Source: Oasisia sp. SBJ-2009 (Eukaryota; Annelida; Polychaeta; Sabellida; Siboglinidae). From it: a stretch of 64,000 bases of DNA. The position numbers and the translations under genes are program-made. Under the pieces are notes generated by a model. It was not told where the DNA came from and searched no databases. It worked only from the letters and a program-made list of their open reading frames with translations. Numbering within the stretch: the stretch's first letter is position 1; each line of letters opens with the position of its first letter. Location of the stretch: the NCBI GenBank assembly GCA_964017155.1, contig OZ024864.1, positions 37,840,230 through 37,904,229 of the forward strand, in the 5' to 3' direction. This document shows positions 8,618-22,415 of this stretch, one piece after another.

Positions 8618-9082
8618 ATGGTGGCCAATGGGAAAGTTAACTGTGTCATGAGCCCTATTAGACGCCTAGCAGCAGAAACAGTTTTTAGTTGGCGCGAGAT
8701 GATGGAGGCAGCGTTCTTTGACAAATATTCCGAAATAATTAGTGACAAGGTGTGCGTGTCAAGCAACAGTGAGTGTCTCATTTGGACTGCCTGTACATCA
8801 GGTGAGAAAGTGAAGTATGGTGTAGTTAAAGTGACGTTTAGTTGTGGAAACCGACGAACTATAAAAGCACACCGACTGGCCTTCATGCTATTTCATAGAC
8901 AGACATTCTTGGCAGCACACCTAGATGCGTCGCATTTATGTCACAACAGTCTTTGTGTTAATGCCAACCACATCAATCTTGAACCTCGTTCCATCAACAG
9001 TCAGAGAAATTCATGCAAGAAAACCGGCAATTGTAGCGGTCATGGTATATATCCGGCATGTCTGTTATGGCTACAACTGTGA
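8618..9082 (+). CDS. His-Cys-box endonuclease, unit 2
   Basis: Intact 154-residue copy with Phe74 and all catalytic and zinc residues (His106, Asn127, two Cys/His sites). This protein sequence is the majority allele, shared exactly with units 3-9. The leader is three bases shorter than in unit 1 (a T-run before CTTATAATCC). The downstream spacer has the CAGGGG variant shared only with unit 3. Confidence 0.86.
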   Translation: MVANGKVNCVMSPIRRLAAETVFSWREMMEAAFFDKYSEIISDKVCVSSNSECLIWTACTSGEKVKYGVVKVTFSCGNRRTIKAHRLAFMLFHRQTFLAAHLDASHLCHNSLCVNANHINLEPRSINSQRNSCKKTGNCSGHGIYPACLLWLQL

Positions 9083-9577
9083 AATGTGGTAAGAATGAAC
9101 TCACTTTTTTTCAGGGGAGTGCATGTGCAGAATGAACTGTTCCGATATGTTGTCTCCTTGGCTCGTAACTAGTCAATGGACTGGACAGTGTCACACGTGT
9201 GACGGCCATGCCGTGCAACAAGTGTGATGATCGTGTCGTATCGGTACAGCGTGATGATGGCGCGGAGCTATAGTCTTCTCATGGCGTATGTCAGACAGCA
9301 GGCAGGTGATCGATGGTGTACGTAGATTGTGCTCGCATTGCATAGACAGTCAAAGTTGCAGCTCAAGTAGACGCTAAGGAATAATACAAAGTCATATTGT
9401 TAGATTACTGTCTGTGTGCTCACTTCCATCTATTTAACTGTGTGGTGAGTGTGTCTGCCTACAATTTCTTAGCATAGGGGTGGTCGGCTGATTTCCGTGA
9501 TCTTAGTGAATATGAGTGTTCAGTGTCATTGCCATGTGGGGTTGGGCGTGCACGTCTCCGTCTGCGTCTCACAGTTC

Positions 9578-11636
9578 TTACTGGTGTGTGTGTGTGGCTG
9601 TCCCTGCTGTTATTGTCTGACTGGCTGGTCTGCGATCAAGCTGTCGCTTTCTGTAAACGTCAAGTACAGATCTCTGTTGTTTTGCCTTGAAGTAGTCTTT
9701 CATCCGCTGTGACTTTATAGCTCGTCTGTGTCGGCGCACAGCTGGCTGCCTGGCATATTCTCGTTGGTACATAACATCTTGCTGGATGCGTTTTACTGCA
9801 CGAGCAACTTTTCCACCCTTCGTAATGGGACACTGCACATTTTCTAGCTTCCGCAGCATCGATTCTCCAGCACCGTAGTTTACGTGATCTATGACAGAAC
9901 ACACACGTCCCAGTGCATTGCGGCTGAACTTAACATTCTTGGGCAGTGATGCAGAGAAGGCTCTGTTTGCAGATTCGTTCGGGTTGGTTGTCAGTCTGCG
10001 GCGTGTCAAGTGAAGTGCGACATGGCCAAGACGCATCTCTATCAGTCCTTGGAGTGTGCTTCGATCACCGTCTGTCATGTTTACTCGTGTCAGGCCGCAC
10101 GCCTTCAGATGCGGAGAGGTGTTCCACCAGTTCCTTCTGCCACCCCAGCAGACAATCGCGTGCCTGCGACAGTTAGCACACGAACCTGCATAGCAGTCGA
10201 GTGTAGCCTGAATGACATCCGGCATGCGTGTCGCTATGGCAGTTTCATCGCTGTCGTGAAGCATATGGACACTGGTGTAGACCATCTGACACCTTGTCTT
10301 CACATCCTCTGCAAACAGTCTTCTGTTTTCTGTTCGCCTCGCAGCATCCTCTCCGGGAAACATCATAGAGGAGAACGATGCCTTGATGATGTGACGAAAT
10401 TGTGTCTGAGACAGATGTGTCGTATCGGATTGCCTCTGTGTTTCCATGCCAGCTGGCATGGCATCTTGTATGCCACGTGAAGCCAGTGCATCTCCATCTG
10501 TAGCGACATACTTGATTGCGACACCATCTCGTGCCAGACTGTCACCAATGTGTTTCCCGATCCTGTACTCAGACAGTGGCTCTGTAGCGGGGACATATAG
10601 GCTGTACATCCAACATGTCCAGGGCAGGTGACGTTTAACCCTTTACTTCGGAGTGAAGATCCTAATTTGCACAGTTTATTGTCCAGTTGGAAAGCTATGA
10701 TTTCCCGTTGACCAGTTTGCCAGCTGAATGCAGTCCCGAGAGCCTGCGATGCATTCTGTCCACCACAGCTGTAAGTGTTTTTGAGGTTCGTAGAATTGTA
10801 TCGAACATAGACGCTGATGTTAATCGGAGCATCTTCTGGCAGACCACGAAGAGTGTTAGTCTCCTTGGATCTCTGTCTTCTCATGTGCAAGTCATCCATT
10901 GTTGCTTGTGCAGTGAGTGCTGCCACCTTGTTCGCTGTTCTTTGCAATCCAGTGTGACTTGGAGGGGGTGTGTGCATTGCTGTCAGAATGTGACGGAACT
11001 TGGTAGTGGCGGTTGTTGTATCCTGCAGACCGATGTGAAGTGCTACATTCGTTGTGGCAGCCCGCTGACCACAGTGTCCAGTTTCAATCTCACTGTACAG
11101 CTTGTACATGCGTGAGTGATACTCGCAGTTCACACATTTCAACGACTCCTTCCAACAGAGGCCAATCTGTTGTTCCTGGTATATTTGAAATTGTGGCGAA
11201 GGGCACATGTTCTGCTCGGCATGCTCAGTGTAGCATTCATTCCACATCTGAGCATTCTTTCCAACATTCAGCAAACGCATTTCGGAGAGGAAAGTTCTTG
11301 ATTTTCATCTGGCTGGAGGTAGCTTTCTGTTAAAGTTAGTCCTCGGTTTGGCCGCGGCCGAAGAATCTTGCTGCCGCCAGATATTCCATCAGCATCAGGG
11401 ACTGTCAAGAGGCCACCAGACGTTTCTTGTACAACTCTTGAGAAATCTTCCCTGTCTAGACGTGGCATCCATACAGAACTGTGCTGTGTTTCGGTCGTTT
11501 CGTCATGTGTTGATTCAAAATATGGGTGCCCTTGCTGAAAGCCACGGCTAGATTTGCACATTCTTCCAACAGGCGATGTTTTCCTATTACTAAGCTTACT
11601 CGTCTCATTATTCTCATTATTTGCAGTCTCCTTCAT
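9578..11636 (-). pseudogene. Mutator-like transposase, unit 2, two frameshifts
   Basis: Three segments: N-terminal (from ATG 11636), middle (10363-11280) and C-terminal (9578-10609). The 2-bp insertions near 11286 and 10596 are the same as in unit 1, so they are inherited. A sixth GT at 9584-9595 shifts the end, which stops after THTHQ and loses the basic tail. Loop variant IDHVNY, shared with units 3 and 6. Confidence 0.75.
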
Positions 11637-12898
11637 TGTAATCGTGCAGAGTAAACCCGGCAGAATTACAATTGGCAGAGACAATCCGTGATTTAAGATT
11701 TCAGACGTCCAAGGAGTCTGAAAGTCCAAATCACAGTGACAGAACACTGTGTGTTAGGGGGGGTTGGGGAGTGGCTTAGACCAGTGGAGCATCTGTTTGA
11801 AAATCTATGCCCAAAGTGGACCAATCAGAGTACAGCAGGGTGACCAATCTATCATTTTTTGTCTACTTCACCTAATTAGAAACATGGAAAGACCCCAGGA
11901 TAAGGTGCTAATGACAACTGGGCTGTGCAACTTCTGATAATCGCCCCCATAGGCCAGCCCACCCCTGGTGGCTGGCTTCTGACTTGATCACTGCTCAATC
12001 AGGCAAGTGTGACATTGTATCAGGTGTCTACTAATTGCATTGTGTAATACTTTGCAATTGAACCAATGAAGACGTCTGGTCTTTGAAGAATGCTCACTTT
12101 AAGGTCATGTATCATGTATATTTACAGTCTTTTAATAGGGACAAGGGAAAACAGTCATCATAATTCTCACTGCAAAATGACAATAGCCTGTATGTGATAT
12201 TTTACAAAAAACATACTGGGCTCTCTGAAAAATTGGGTAATGTGTTCATATATGGCACACAAAAAAGTTTGTGCACTGTGTAGTTCTGCAAGATTAGGCA
12301 TTTTGAAACTGTCGCCTGCTCACTGTTGTGGCGCTCGGTGAAATAGGGTGCACTTTGTAAATGTGTCTAAAAAAAAATGTGTGGATGAAATAAAAAACAA
12401 TTACAGCATGTTGCTTCAAATAGGAGTGCCAGTAAAATGTGTTAATTTCAGATTTTTTCGCCAAAACAACCATGTCTATTTGGGGTCATGACACAGTTAG
12501 ACTTCCTGTTTGGTTACCGTTGCAACATAGTCCCATAAAAAAATAGATTTAGATTTTTTTCAACATTCACATGCTGTGACATAAGTGCATTTGAACAGTC
12601 ATATTTCCAGGTGTGATTGTGGAAGCTGTTGACAGTGAAATGGTGCATTTTTAGCTGATTTCACTATGCGGATGGGTACTTGGCGGTGATTTGGCTTGTT
12701 GACACCTCTGTTGTGTTACTGCCTGCATTCATTTGTAAATATTGACGGGTGTCACACATAGCGGCACTTTACGAGAGAACGAAACATTGGAACTTGACTA
12801 AACTCGACCAGCTTGTCACTGAGATGATGATAACAACAGCCAATACGTTTTAGAATTTTCCTGCGTCTGGTTTTCTTATAATCCTACAAAACGCTAAC

Positions 12899-13363
12899 AT
12901 GGTGGCCAATGGGAAAGTTAACTGTGTCATGAGCCCTATTAGACGCCTAGCAGCAGAAACAGTTTTTAGTTGGCGCGAGATGATGGAGGCAGCGTTCTTT
13001 GACAAATATTCCGAAATAATTAGTGACAAGGTGTGCGTGTCAAGCAACAGTGAGTGTCTCATTTGGACTGCCTGTACATCAGGTGAGAAAGTGAAGTATG
13101 GTGTAGTTAAAGTGACGTTTAGTTGTGGAAACCGACGAACTATAAAAGCACACCGACTGGCCTTCATGCTATTTCATAGACAGACATTCTTGGCAGCACA
13201 CCTAGATGCGTCGCATTTATGTCACAACAGTCTTTGTGTTAATGCCAACCACATCAATCTTGAACCTCGTTCCATCAACAGTCAGAGAAATTCATGCAAG
13301 AAAACCGGCAATTGTAGCGGTCATGGTATATATCCGGCATGTCTGTTATGGCTACAACTGTGA
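12899..13363 (+). CDS. His-Cys-box endonuclease, unit 3
   Basis: Intact majority-allele copy (154 residues, all metal and catalytic residues kept). The 3' spacer still matches unit 2 (CAGGGG; CTAGTCAATGG), whereas from about 13615 the sequence becomes the type duplicated into units 6-8. The edge of the three-unit block therefore lies just downstream of this gene. Confidence 0.86.
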   Translation: MVANGKVNCVMSPIRRLAAETVFSWREMMEAAFFDKYSEIISDKVCVSSNSECLIWTACTSGEKVKYGVVKVTFSCGNRRTIKAHRLAFMLFHRQTFLAAHLDASHLCHNSLCVNANHINLEPRSINSQRNSCKKTGNCSGHGIYPACLLWLQL

Positions 13364-13858
13364 AATGTGGTAAGAATGAACTCACTTTTTTTCAGGGGAG
13401 TGCATGTGCAGAATGAACTGTTCCGATATGTTGTCTCCTTGGCTCGTAACTAGTCAATGGACTGGACAGTGTCACACGTGTGACGGCCATGCCGTGCAAC
13501 AAGTGTGATGATCGTGTCGTATCGGTACAGCGTGATGATGGCGCGGAGCTATAGTCTTCTCATGGCGTATGTCAGACAGCAGGCAGGTGATCGATGGTGT
13601 ACGTAGATTGTGCTCCCATTGCATAGACAGTCAAAGTTGCAGCTCAAGTAGACGCTAAGGAATAATACAAAGTCATATTGTTAGATTACTGTCTGTGTGC
13701 TCACTTCCATCTATTTAACTGTGTGGTGAGTGTGTCTGCCTACAATTTCTTAGCATAGGGGTGGTCGGCTGATTTCCGTGATCTTAGTGAATATGAGTGT
13801 TCAGTGTCATTGCCATGTGGGGTTGGGCGTGCACGTCTCCGTCTGCGTCTCACAGTTC

Positions 13859-15917
13859 TTACTGGTGTGTGTGTGTGGCTGTCCCTGCTGTTATTGTCTG
13901 ACTGGCTGGTCTGCGATCAAGCTGTCGCTTTCTGTAAACGTCAAGTACAGATCTCTGTTGTTTTGCCTTGAAGTAGTCTTTCATCCGCTGTGACTTTATA
14001 GCTCGTCTGTGTCGGCGCACAGCTGGCTGCCTGGCATATTCTCGTTGGTACATAACATCTTGCTGGATGCGTTTTACTGCACGAGCAACTTTTCCACCCT
14101 TCGTAATGGGACACTGCACATTTTCTAGCTTCCGCAGCATCGATTCTCCAGCACCGTAGTTTACGTGATCTATGACAGAACACACACGTCCCAGTGCATT
14201 GCGGCTAAACTTAACATTCTTGGGCAGTGATGCAGAGAAGGCTCTGTTTGCAGATTCGTTCGGGTTGGTTGTCAGTCTGCGGCGTGTCAAGTGAAGTGCG
14301 ACATGGCCAAGACGCATCTCTATCAGTCCTTGGAGTGTGCTTCGATCACCGTCTGTCATGTTTACTCGTGTCAGGCCGCACGCCTTCAGATGCGGAGAGG
14401 TGTTCCACCAGTTCCTTCTGCCACCCCAGCAGACAATCGCGTGCCTGCGACAGTTAGCACACGAACCTACATAGCAGTCGAGTGTAGCCTGAATGACATC
14501 CGGCATGCGTGTCGCTATGGCAGTTTCATCGCTGTCGTGAAGCATATGGACACTGGTGTAGACCATCTGACACCTTGTCTTCACATCCTCTGCAAACAGT
14601 CTTCTGTTTTCTGTTCGCCTCGCAGCATCCTCTCCGGGAAACATCATAGAGGAGAACGATGCCTTGATGATGTGACGAAATTGTGTCTGAGACAGATGTG
14701 TCGTATCGGATTGCCTCTGTGTTTCCATGCCAGCTGGCATGGCATCTTGTATGCCACGTGAAGCCAGTGCATCTCCATCTGTAGCGACATACTTGATTGC
14801 GACACCATCTCGTGCCAGACTGTCACCAATGTGTTTCCCGATCCTGTACTCAGACAGTGGCTCTGTAGCGGGAACATATAGGCTGTACATCCAACATGTC
14901 CAGGGCAGGTGACGTTTAACCCTTTACTTCGAAGTGAAGATCCTAATTTGCACAGTTTATTGTCCAGTTGGAAAGCTATGATTTCCCGTTGACCAGTTTG
15001 CCAGCTGAATGCAGTCCCGAGAGCCTGCGATGCATTCTGTCCACCACAGCTGTAAGTGTTTTTGAGGTTCGTAGAATTGTATCGAACATAGACGCTGATG
15101 TTAATCGGAGCATCTTCTGGCAGACCACGAAGAGTGTTAGTCTCCTTGGATCTCTGTCTTCTCATGTGCAAGTCATCCATTGTTGCTTGTGCAGTGAGTG
15201 CTGCCACCTTGTTCGCTGTTCTTTGCAATCCAGTGTGACTTGGAGGGGGTGTGTGCATTGCTGTCAGAATGTGACGGAACTTGGTAGTGGCGGTTGTTGT
15301 ATCCTGCAGACCGATGTGAAGTGCTACATTCGTTGTGGCAGCCCGCTGACCACAGTGTCCAGTTTCAATCTCACTGTACAGCTTGTACATGCGTGAGTGA
15401 TACTCGCAGTTCACACATTTCAACGACTCCTTCCAACAGAGGCCAATCTGTTGTTCCTGGTATATTTGAAATTGTGGCGAAGGGCACATGTTCTGCTCGG
15501 CATGCTCAGTGTAGCATTCATTCCACATCTGAGCATTCTTTCCAACATTCAGCAAACGCATTTCGGAGAGGAAAGTTCTTGATTTTCATCTGGCTGGAGG
15601 TAGCTTTCTGTTAAAGTTAGTCCTCGGTTTGGCCGCGGCCGAAGAATCTTGCTGCCGCCAGATATTCCATCAGCATCAGGGACTGTCAAGAGGCCACCAG
15701 ACGTTTCTTGTACAACTCTTGAGAAATCTTCCCTGTCTAGACGTGGCATCCATACAGAACTGTGCTGTGTTTCGGTCGTTTCGTCATGTGTTGATTCAAA
15801 ATATGGGTGCCCTTGCTGAAAGCCACGGCTAGATTTGCACATTCTTCCAACAGGCGATGTTTTCCTATTACTAAGCTTACTCGTCTCATTATTCTCATTA
15901 TTTGCAGTCTCCTTCAT
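13859..15917 (-). pseudogene. Mutator-like transposase, unit 3, two frameshifts
   Basis: Segments from ATG 15917, 14644-15561 and 13859-14890, with the shared 2-bp insertions near 15567 and 14877 and the six-GT short end. A Val replaces Ala between the first two Cys of the zinc cluster (CYVGSC), and a Phe appears in the frame after break 2. Both changes are found again only in unit 6, marking the block duplication. Confidence 0.75.
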
Positions 15918-17179
15918 TGTAATCGTGCAGAGTAAACCCGGCAGAATTACAATTGGCAGAGACAATCCGTGATTTAAGATTTCAGACGTCCAAGGAGTCT
16001 GAAAGTCCAAATCACAGTGACAGAACACTGTGTGTTAGGGGGGGTTGGGGAGTGGCTTAGACCAGTGGAGCATCTGTTTGAAAATCTATGCCCAAAGTGG
16101 ACCAATCAGAGTACAGCAGGGTGACCAATCTATCATTTTTTGTCTACTTCACCTAATTAGAAACATGGAAAGACCCCAGGATAAGGTGCTAATGACAACT
16201 GGGCTGTGCAACTTCTGATAATCGCCCCCATAGGCCAGCCCACCCCTGGTGGCTGGCTTCTGACTTGATCACTGCTCAATCAGGCAAGTGTGACATTGTA
16301 TCAGGTGTCTACTAATTGCATTGTGTAATACTTTGCAATTGAACCAATGAAGACGTCTGGTCTTTGAAGAATGCTCACTTTAAGGTCATGTATCATGTAT
16401 ATTTACAGTCTTTTAATAGGGACAAGGGAAAACAGTCATCATAATTCTCACTGCAAAATGACAATAGCCTGTATGTGATATTTTACAAAAAACATACTGG
16501 GCTCTCTGAAAAATTGGGTAATGTGTTCATATATGGCACACAAAAAAGTTTGTGCACTGTGTAGTTCTGCAAGATTAGGCATTTTGAAACTGTCGCCTGC
16601 TCACTGTTGTGGCGCTCGGTGAAATAGGGTGCACTTTGTAAATGTGTCTAAAAAAAAATGTGTGGATGAAATAAAAAACAATTACAGCATGTTGCTTCAA
16701 ATAGGAGTGCCAGTAAAATGTGTTAATTTCAGATTTTTTCGCCAAAACAACCATGTCTATTTGGGGTCATGACACAGTTAGACTTCCTGTTTGGTTACCG
16801 TTGCAACATAGTCCCATAAAAAAATAGATTTAGATTTTTTTCAACATTCACATGCTGTGACATAAGTGCATTTGAACAGTCATATTTCCAGGTGTGATTG
16901 TGGAAGCTGTTGACAGTGAAATGGTGCATTTTTAGCTGATTTCACTATGCGGATGGGTACTTGGCGGTGATTTGGCTTGTTGACACCTCTGTTGTGTTAC
17001 TGCCTGCATTCATTTGTAAATATTGACGGGTGTCACACATAGCGGCACTTTACGAGAGAACGAAACATTGGAACTTGACTAAACTCGACCAGCTTGTCAC
17101 TGAGATGATGATAACAACAGCCAATAAGTTTTAGAATTTTCCTGCGTCTGGTTTTCTTATAATCCTACAAAACGCTAAC

Positions 17180-17644
17180 ATGGTGGCCAATGGGAAAGTT
17201 AACTGTGTCATGAGCCCTATTAGACGCCTAGCAGCAGAAACAGTTTTTAGTTGGCGCGAGATGATGGAGGCAGCGTTCTTTGACAAATATTCCGAAATAA
17301 TTAGTGACAAGGTGTGCGTGTCAAGCAACAGTGAGTGTCTCATTTGGACTGCCTGTACATCAGGTGAGAAAGTGAAGTATGGTGTAGTTAAAGTGACGTT
17401 TAGTTGTGGAAACCGACGAACTATAAAAGCACACCGACTGGCCTTCATGCTATTTCATAGACAGACATTCTTGGCAGCACACCTAGATGCGTCGCATTTA
17501 TGTCACAACAGTCTTTGTGTTAATGCCAACCACATCAATCTTGAACCTCGTTCCATCAACAGTCAGAGAAATTCATGCAAGAAAACCGGCAATTGTAGCG
17601 GTCATGGTATATATCCGGCATGTCTGTTATGGCTACAACTGTGA
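17180..17644 (+). CDS. His-Cys-box endonuclease, unit 4
   Basis: Intact majority-allele copy with 154 residues. All ligand and catalytic positions are kept. The stop is followed by the GTAAGA string and a T-run ending CGGGAG, the common form. Confidence 0.86.
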   Translation: MVANGKVNCVMSPIRRLAAETVFSWREMMEAAFFDKYSEIISDKVCVSSNSECLIWTACTSGEKVKYGVVKVTFSCGNRRTIKAHRLAFMLFHRQTFLAAHLDASHLCHNSLCVNANHINLEPRSINSQRNSCKKTGNCSGHGIYPACLLWLQL

Positions 17645-18137
17645 AATGTGGTAAGAATGAACTCACTTTTTTTCGGGAGTGCATGTGCAGAATGAACTGT
17701 TCCGATATGTTGTCTCCTTGGCTCGTAACTGGTCAATGGACTGGACAGTGTCACACGTGTGACGGCCATGCCGTGCAACAAGTGTGATGATCGTGTCGTA
17801 TCGGTACAGCGTGATGATGGCGCGGAGCTATAGTCTTCTCATGGCGTATGTCAGACAGCAGGCAGGTGATCGATGGTGTACGTAGATTGTGCTCCCATTG
17901 CATAGACAGTCAAAGTTGCAGCTCAAGTAGACGCTAAGGAATAATACAAAGTCATATTGTTAGATTACTGTCTGTGTGCTCACTTCCATCTATTTAACTG
18001 TGTGGTGAGTGTGTCTGCCTACAATTTCTTAGCATAGGGGTGGTCGGCTGATTTCCGTGATCTTAGTGAATATGAGTGTTCAGTGTCATTGCCATGTGGG
18101 GTTGGGCGTGCACGTCTCCGTCTGCGTCTCACAGTTC

Positions 18138-20196
18138 TTACTGGTGTGTGTGTGTGGCTGTCCCTGCTGTTATTGTCTGACTGGCTGGTCTGCGATCAAG
18201 CTGTCGCTTTCTGTAAACGTCAAGTACAGATCTCTGTTGTTTTGCCTTGAAGTAGTCTTTCATCCGCTGTGACTTTATAGCTCGTCTGTGTCGGCGCACA
18301 GCTGGCTGCCTGGCATATTCTCGTTGGTACATAACATCTTGCTGGATGCGTTTTACTGCACGAGCAACTTTACCACCCTTCGTAATGGGACACTGCACAT
18401 TTTCTAGCTTCCGCAGCATCGATTCTCCAGCACCGTAGTTTAGGTGATCTATGACAGAACACACACGTCCCAGTGCATTGCGGCTAAACTTAACATTCTT
18501 GGGCAGTGATGCAGAGAAGGCTCTGTTTGCAGATTCGTTCGGGTTGGTTGTCAGTCTGCGGCGTGTCAAGTGAAGTGCGACATGGCCAAGACGCATCTCT
18601 ATCAGTCCTTGGAGTGTGCTTCGATCCCCGTCTGTCATGTTTACTCGTGTCAGGCCGCACGCCTTCAGATGCGGAGAGGTGTTCCACCAGTTCCTTCTGC
18701 CACCCCAGCAGACAATCGCGTGCCTGCGACAGTTAGCACACGAACCTGCATAGCAGTCGAGTGTAGCCTGAATGACATCCGGCATGCGTGTCGCTATGGC
18801 AGTTTCATCGCTGTCGTGAAGCATATGGACACTGGTGTAGACCATCTGACACCTTGTCTTCACATCCTCTGCAAACAGTCTTCTGTTTTCTGTTCGCCTC
18901 GCAGCATCCTCTCCGGGAAACATCATAGAGGAGAACGATGCCTTGATGATGTGACGAAATTGTGTCTGAGACAGATGTGTCGTATCGGATTGCCTCTGTG
19001 TTTCCATGCCAGCTGGCATGGCATCTTGTATGCCACGTGAAGCCAGTGCATCTCCATCTGTAGCGACATACTTGATTGCGACACCATCTCGTGCCAGACT
19101 GTCACCAATGTGTTTCCCGATCCTGTACTCAGACAGTGGCTCTGTAGCGGGGACATATAGGCTGTACATCCAACATGTCCAGGGCAGGTGACGTTTAACC
19201 CTTTACTTCGGAGTGAAGATCCTAATTTGCACAGTTTATTGTCCAGTTGGAAAGCTATGATTTCCCGTTGACCAGTTTGCCAGCTGAATGCAGTCCCGAG
19301 AGCCTGCGATGCATTCTGTCCACCACAGCTGTAAGTGTTTTTGAGGTTCGTAGAATTGTATCGAACATAGACGCTGATGTTAATCGGAGCATCTTCTGGC
19401 AGACCACGAAGAGTGTTAGTCTCCTTGGATCTCTGTCTTCTCATGTGCAAGTCATCCATTGTTGCTTGTGCAGTGAGTGCTGCCACCTTGTTCGCTGTTC
19501 TTTGCAATCCAGTGTGACTTGGAGGGGGTGTGTGCATTGCTGTCAGAATGTGACGGAACTTGGTAGTGGCGGTTGTTGTATCCTGCAGACCGATGTGAAG
19601 TGCTACATTCGTTGTGGCAGCCCGCTGACCACAGTGTCCAGTTTCAATCTCACTGTACAGCTTGTACATGCGTGAGTGATACTCGCAGTTCACACATTTC
19701 AACGACTCCTTCCAACAGAGGCCAATCTGTTGTTCCTGGTATATTTGAAATTGTGGCGAAGGGCACATGTTCTGCTCGGCATGCTCAGTGTAGCATTCAT
19801 TCCACATCTGAGCATTCTTTCCAACATTCAGCAAACGCATTTCGGAGAGGAAAGTTCTTGATTTTCATCTGGCTGGAGGTAGCTTTCTGTTAAAGTTAGT
19901 CCTCGGTTTGGCCGCGGCCGAAGAATCTTGCTGCCGCCAGATATTCCATCAGCATCAGGGACTGTCAAGAGGCCACCAGACGTTTCTTGTACAACTCTTG
20001 AGAAATCTTCCCTGTCTAGACGTGGCATCCATACAGAACTGTGCTGTGTTTCGGTCGTTTCGTCATGTGTTGATTCAAAATATGGGTGCCCTTGCTGAAA
20101 GCCACGGCTAGATTTGCACATTCTTCCAACAGGCGATGTTTTCCTATTACTAAGCTTACTCGTCTCATTATTCTCATTATTTGCAGTCTCCTTCAT
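18138..20196 (-). pseudogene. Mutator-like transposase, unit 4, two frameshifts
   Basis: Segments from ATG 20196, 18923-19840 and 18138-19169. Shared insertions lie near 19846 and 19156, and the short six-GT end is present. Loop variant IDHLNY. A change to CCCCGTCTG near 18626 and TTACCACC near 18370 are shared with units 5, 7 and 8. The G-run upstream of the gene is one base shorter than usual, as in unit 7. Confidence 0.75.
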
Positions 20197-21457
20197 TGTA
20201 ATCGTGCAGAGTAAACCCGGCAGAATTACAATTGGCAGAGACAATCCGTGATTTAAGATTTCAGACGTCCAAGGAGTCTGAAAGTCCAAATCACAGTGAC
20301 AGAACACTGTGTGTTAGGGGGGTTGGGGAGTGGCTTAGACCAGTGGAGCATCTGTTTGAAAATCTATGCCCAAAGTGGACCAATCAGAGTACAGCAGGGT
20401 GACCAATCTATCATTTTTTGTCTACTTCACCTAATTAGAAACATGGAAAGACCCCAGGATAAGGTGCTAATGACAACTGGGCTGTGCAACTTCTGATAAT
20501 CGCCCCCATAGGCCAGCCCACCCCTGGTGGCTGGCTTCTGACTTGATCACTGCTCAATCAGGCAAGTGTGACATTGTATCAGGTGTCTACTAATTGCATT
20601 GTGTAATACTTTGCAATTGAACCAATGAAGACGTCTGGTCTTTGAAGAATGCTCACTTTAAGGTCATGTATCATGTATATTTACAGTCTTTTAATAGGGA
20701 CAAGGGAAAACAGTCATCATAATTCTCACTGCAAAATGACAATAGCCTGTATGTGATATTTTACAAAAAACATACTGGGCTCTCTGAAAAATTGGGTAAT
20801 GTGTTCATATATGGCACACAAAAAAGTTTGTGCACTGTGTAGTTCTGCAAGATTAGGCATTTTGAAACTGTCGCCTGCTCACTGTTGTGGCGCTCGGTGA
20901 AATAGGGTGCACTTTGTAAATGTGTCTAAAAAAAAATGTGTGGATGAAATAAAAAACAATTACAGCATGTTGCTTCAAATAGGAGTGCCAGTAAAATGTG
21001 TTAATTTCAGATTTTTTCGCCAAAACAACCATGTCTATTTGGGGTCATGACACAGTTAGACTTCCTGTTTGGTTACCGTTGCAACATAGTCCCATAAAAA
21101 AATAGATTTAGATTTTTTTCAACATTCACATGCTGTGACATAAGTGCATTTGAACAGTCATATTTCCAGGTGTGATTGTGGAAGCTGTTGACAGTGAAAT
21201 GGTGCATTTTTAGCTGATTTCACTATGCGGATGGGTACTTGGCGGTGATTTGGCTTGTTGACACCTCTGTTGTGTTACTGCCTGCATTCATTTGTAAATA
21301 TTGACGGGTGTCACACATAGCGGCACTTTACGAGAGAACGAAACATTGGAACTTGACTAAACTCGACCAGCTTGTCACTGAGATGATGATAACAACAGCC
21401 AATAAGTTTTAGAATTTTCCTGCGTCTGGTTTTCTTATAATCCTACAAAACGCTAAC

Positions 21458-21922
21458 ATGGTGGCCAATGGGAAAGTTAACTGTGTCATGAGCCCTATTA
21501 GACGCCTAGCAGCAGAAACAGTTTTTAGTTGGCGCGAGATGATGGAGGCAGCGTTCTTTGACAAATATTCCGAAATAATTAGTGACAAGGTGTGCGTGTC
21601 AAGCAACAGTGAGTGTCTCATTTGGACTGCCTGTACATCAGGTGAGAAAGTGAAGTATGGTGTAGTTAAAGTGACGTTTAGTTGTGGAAACCGACGAACT
21701 ATAAAAGCACACCGACTGGCCTTCATGCTATTTCATAGACAGACATTCTTGGCAGCACACCTAGATGCATCGCATTTATGTCACAACAGTCTTTGTGTTA
21801 ATGCCAACCACATCAATCTTGAACCTCGTTCCATCAACAGTCAGAGAAATTCATGCAAGAAAACCGGCAATTGTAGCGGTCATGGTATATATCCGGCATG
21901 TCTGTTATGGCTACAACTGTGA
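21458..21922 (+). CDS. His-Cys-box endonuclease, unit 5
   Basis: Intact majority protein. A silent G-to-A at 21769 (Ala104 codon) recurs only in unit 8, at 34606, exactly 12,837 bp away. Confidence 0.86.
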   Translation: MVANGKVNCVMSPIRRLAAETVFSWREMMEAAFFDKYSEIISDKVCVSSNSECLIWTACTSGEKVKYGVVKVTFSCGNRRTIKAHRLAFMLFHRQTFLAAHLDASHLCHNSLCVNANHINLEPRSINSQRNSCKKTGNCSGHGIYPACLLWLQL

Positions 21923-22415
21923 AATGTGGTAAGAATGAACTCACTTTTTTTCGGGAGTGCATGTGCAGAATGAACTGTTCCGATATGTTGTCTCCTTGGC
22001 TCGTAACTGGTCAATGGACTGGACAGTGTCACACGTGTGACGGCCATGCCGTGCAACAAGTGTGATGATCGTGTCGTATCGGTACAGCGTGATGATGGCG
22101 CGGAGCTATAGTCTTCTCATGGCGTATGTCAGACAGCAGGCAGGTGATCGATGGTGTACGTAGATTGTGCTCCCATTGCATAGACAGTCAAAGTTGCAGC
22201 TCAAGTAGACGCTAAGGAATAATACAAAGTCATATTGTTAGATTACTGTCTGTGTGCTCACTTCCATCTATTTAACTGTGTGGTGAGTGTGTCTGCCTAC
22301 AATTTCTTAGCATAGGGGTGGTCGGCTGATTTCCGTGATCTTAGTGAATATGAGTGTTCAGTGTCATTGCCATGTGGGGTTGGGCGTGCACGTCTCCGTC
22401 TGCGTCTCACAGTTC

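Larger units (their letters stand above)
7356..8620. promoter_or_regulatory. Divergent intergenic spacer between transposase and next endonuclease (unit 1/2 shown)
   Basis: About 1.26 kb separates the transposase ATG from the next endonuclease ATG and must hold both promoters. Visible elements are paired CCAAT boxes (7540-7544 and 7563-7567), a third CCAATTAAG (7781), a GC-rich hairpin (7671-7694), a G-run (7474-7481), an A-run of 8-11 bases that varies between units (near 8090), AATAAA at 8107 and the unit junction at 8266/8267. I see no clear TATA box and no RNA gene. The same layout recurs between all later units. Confidence 0.5.
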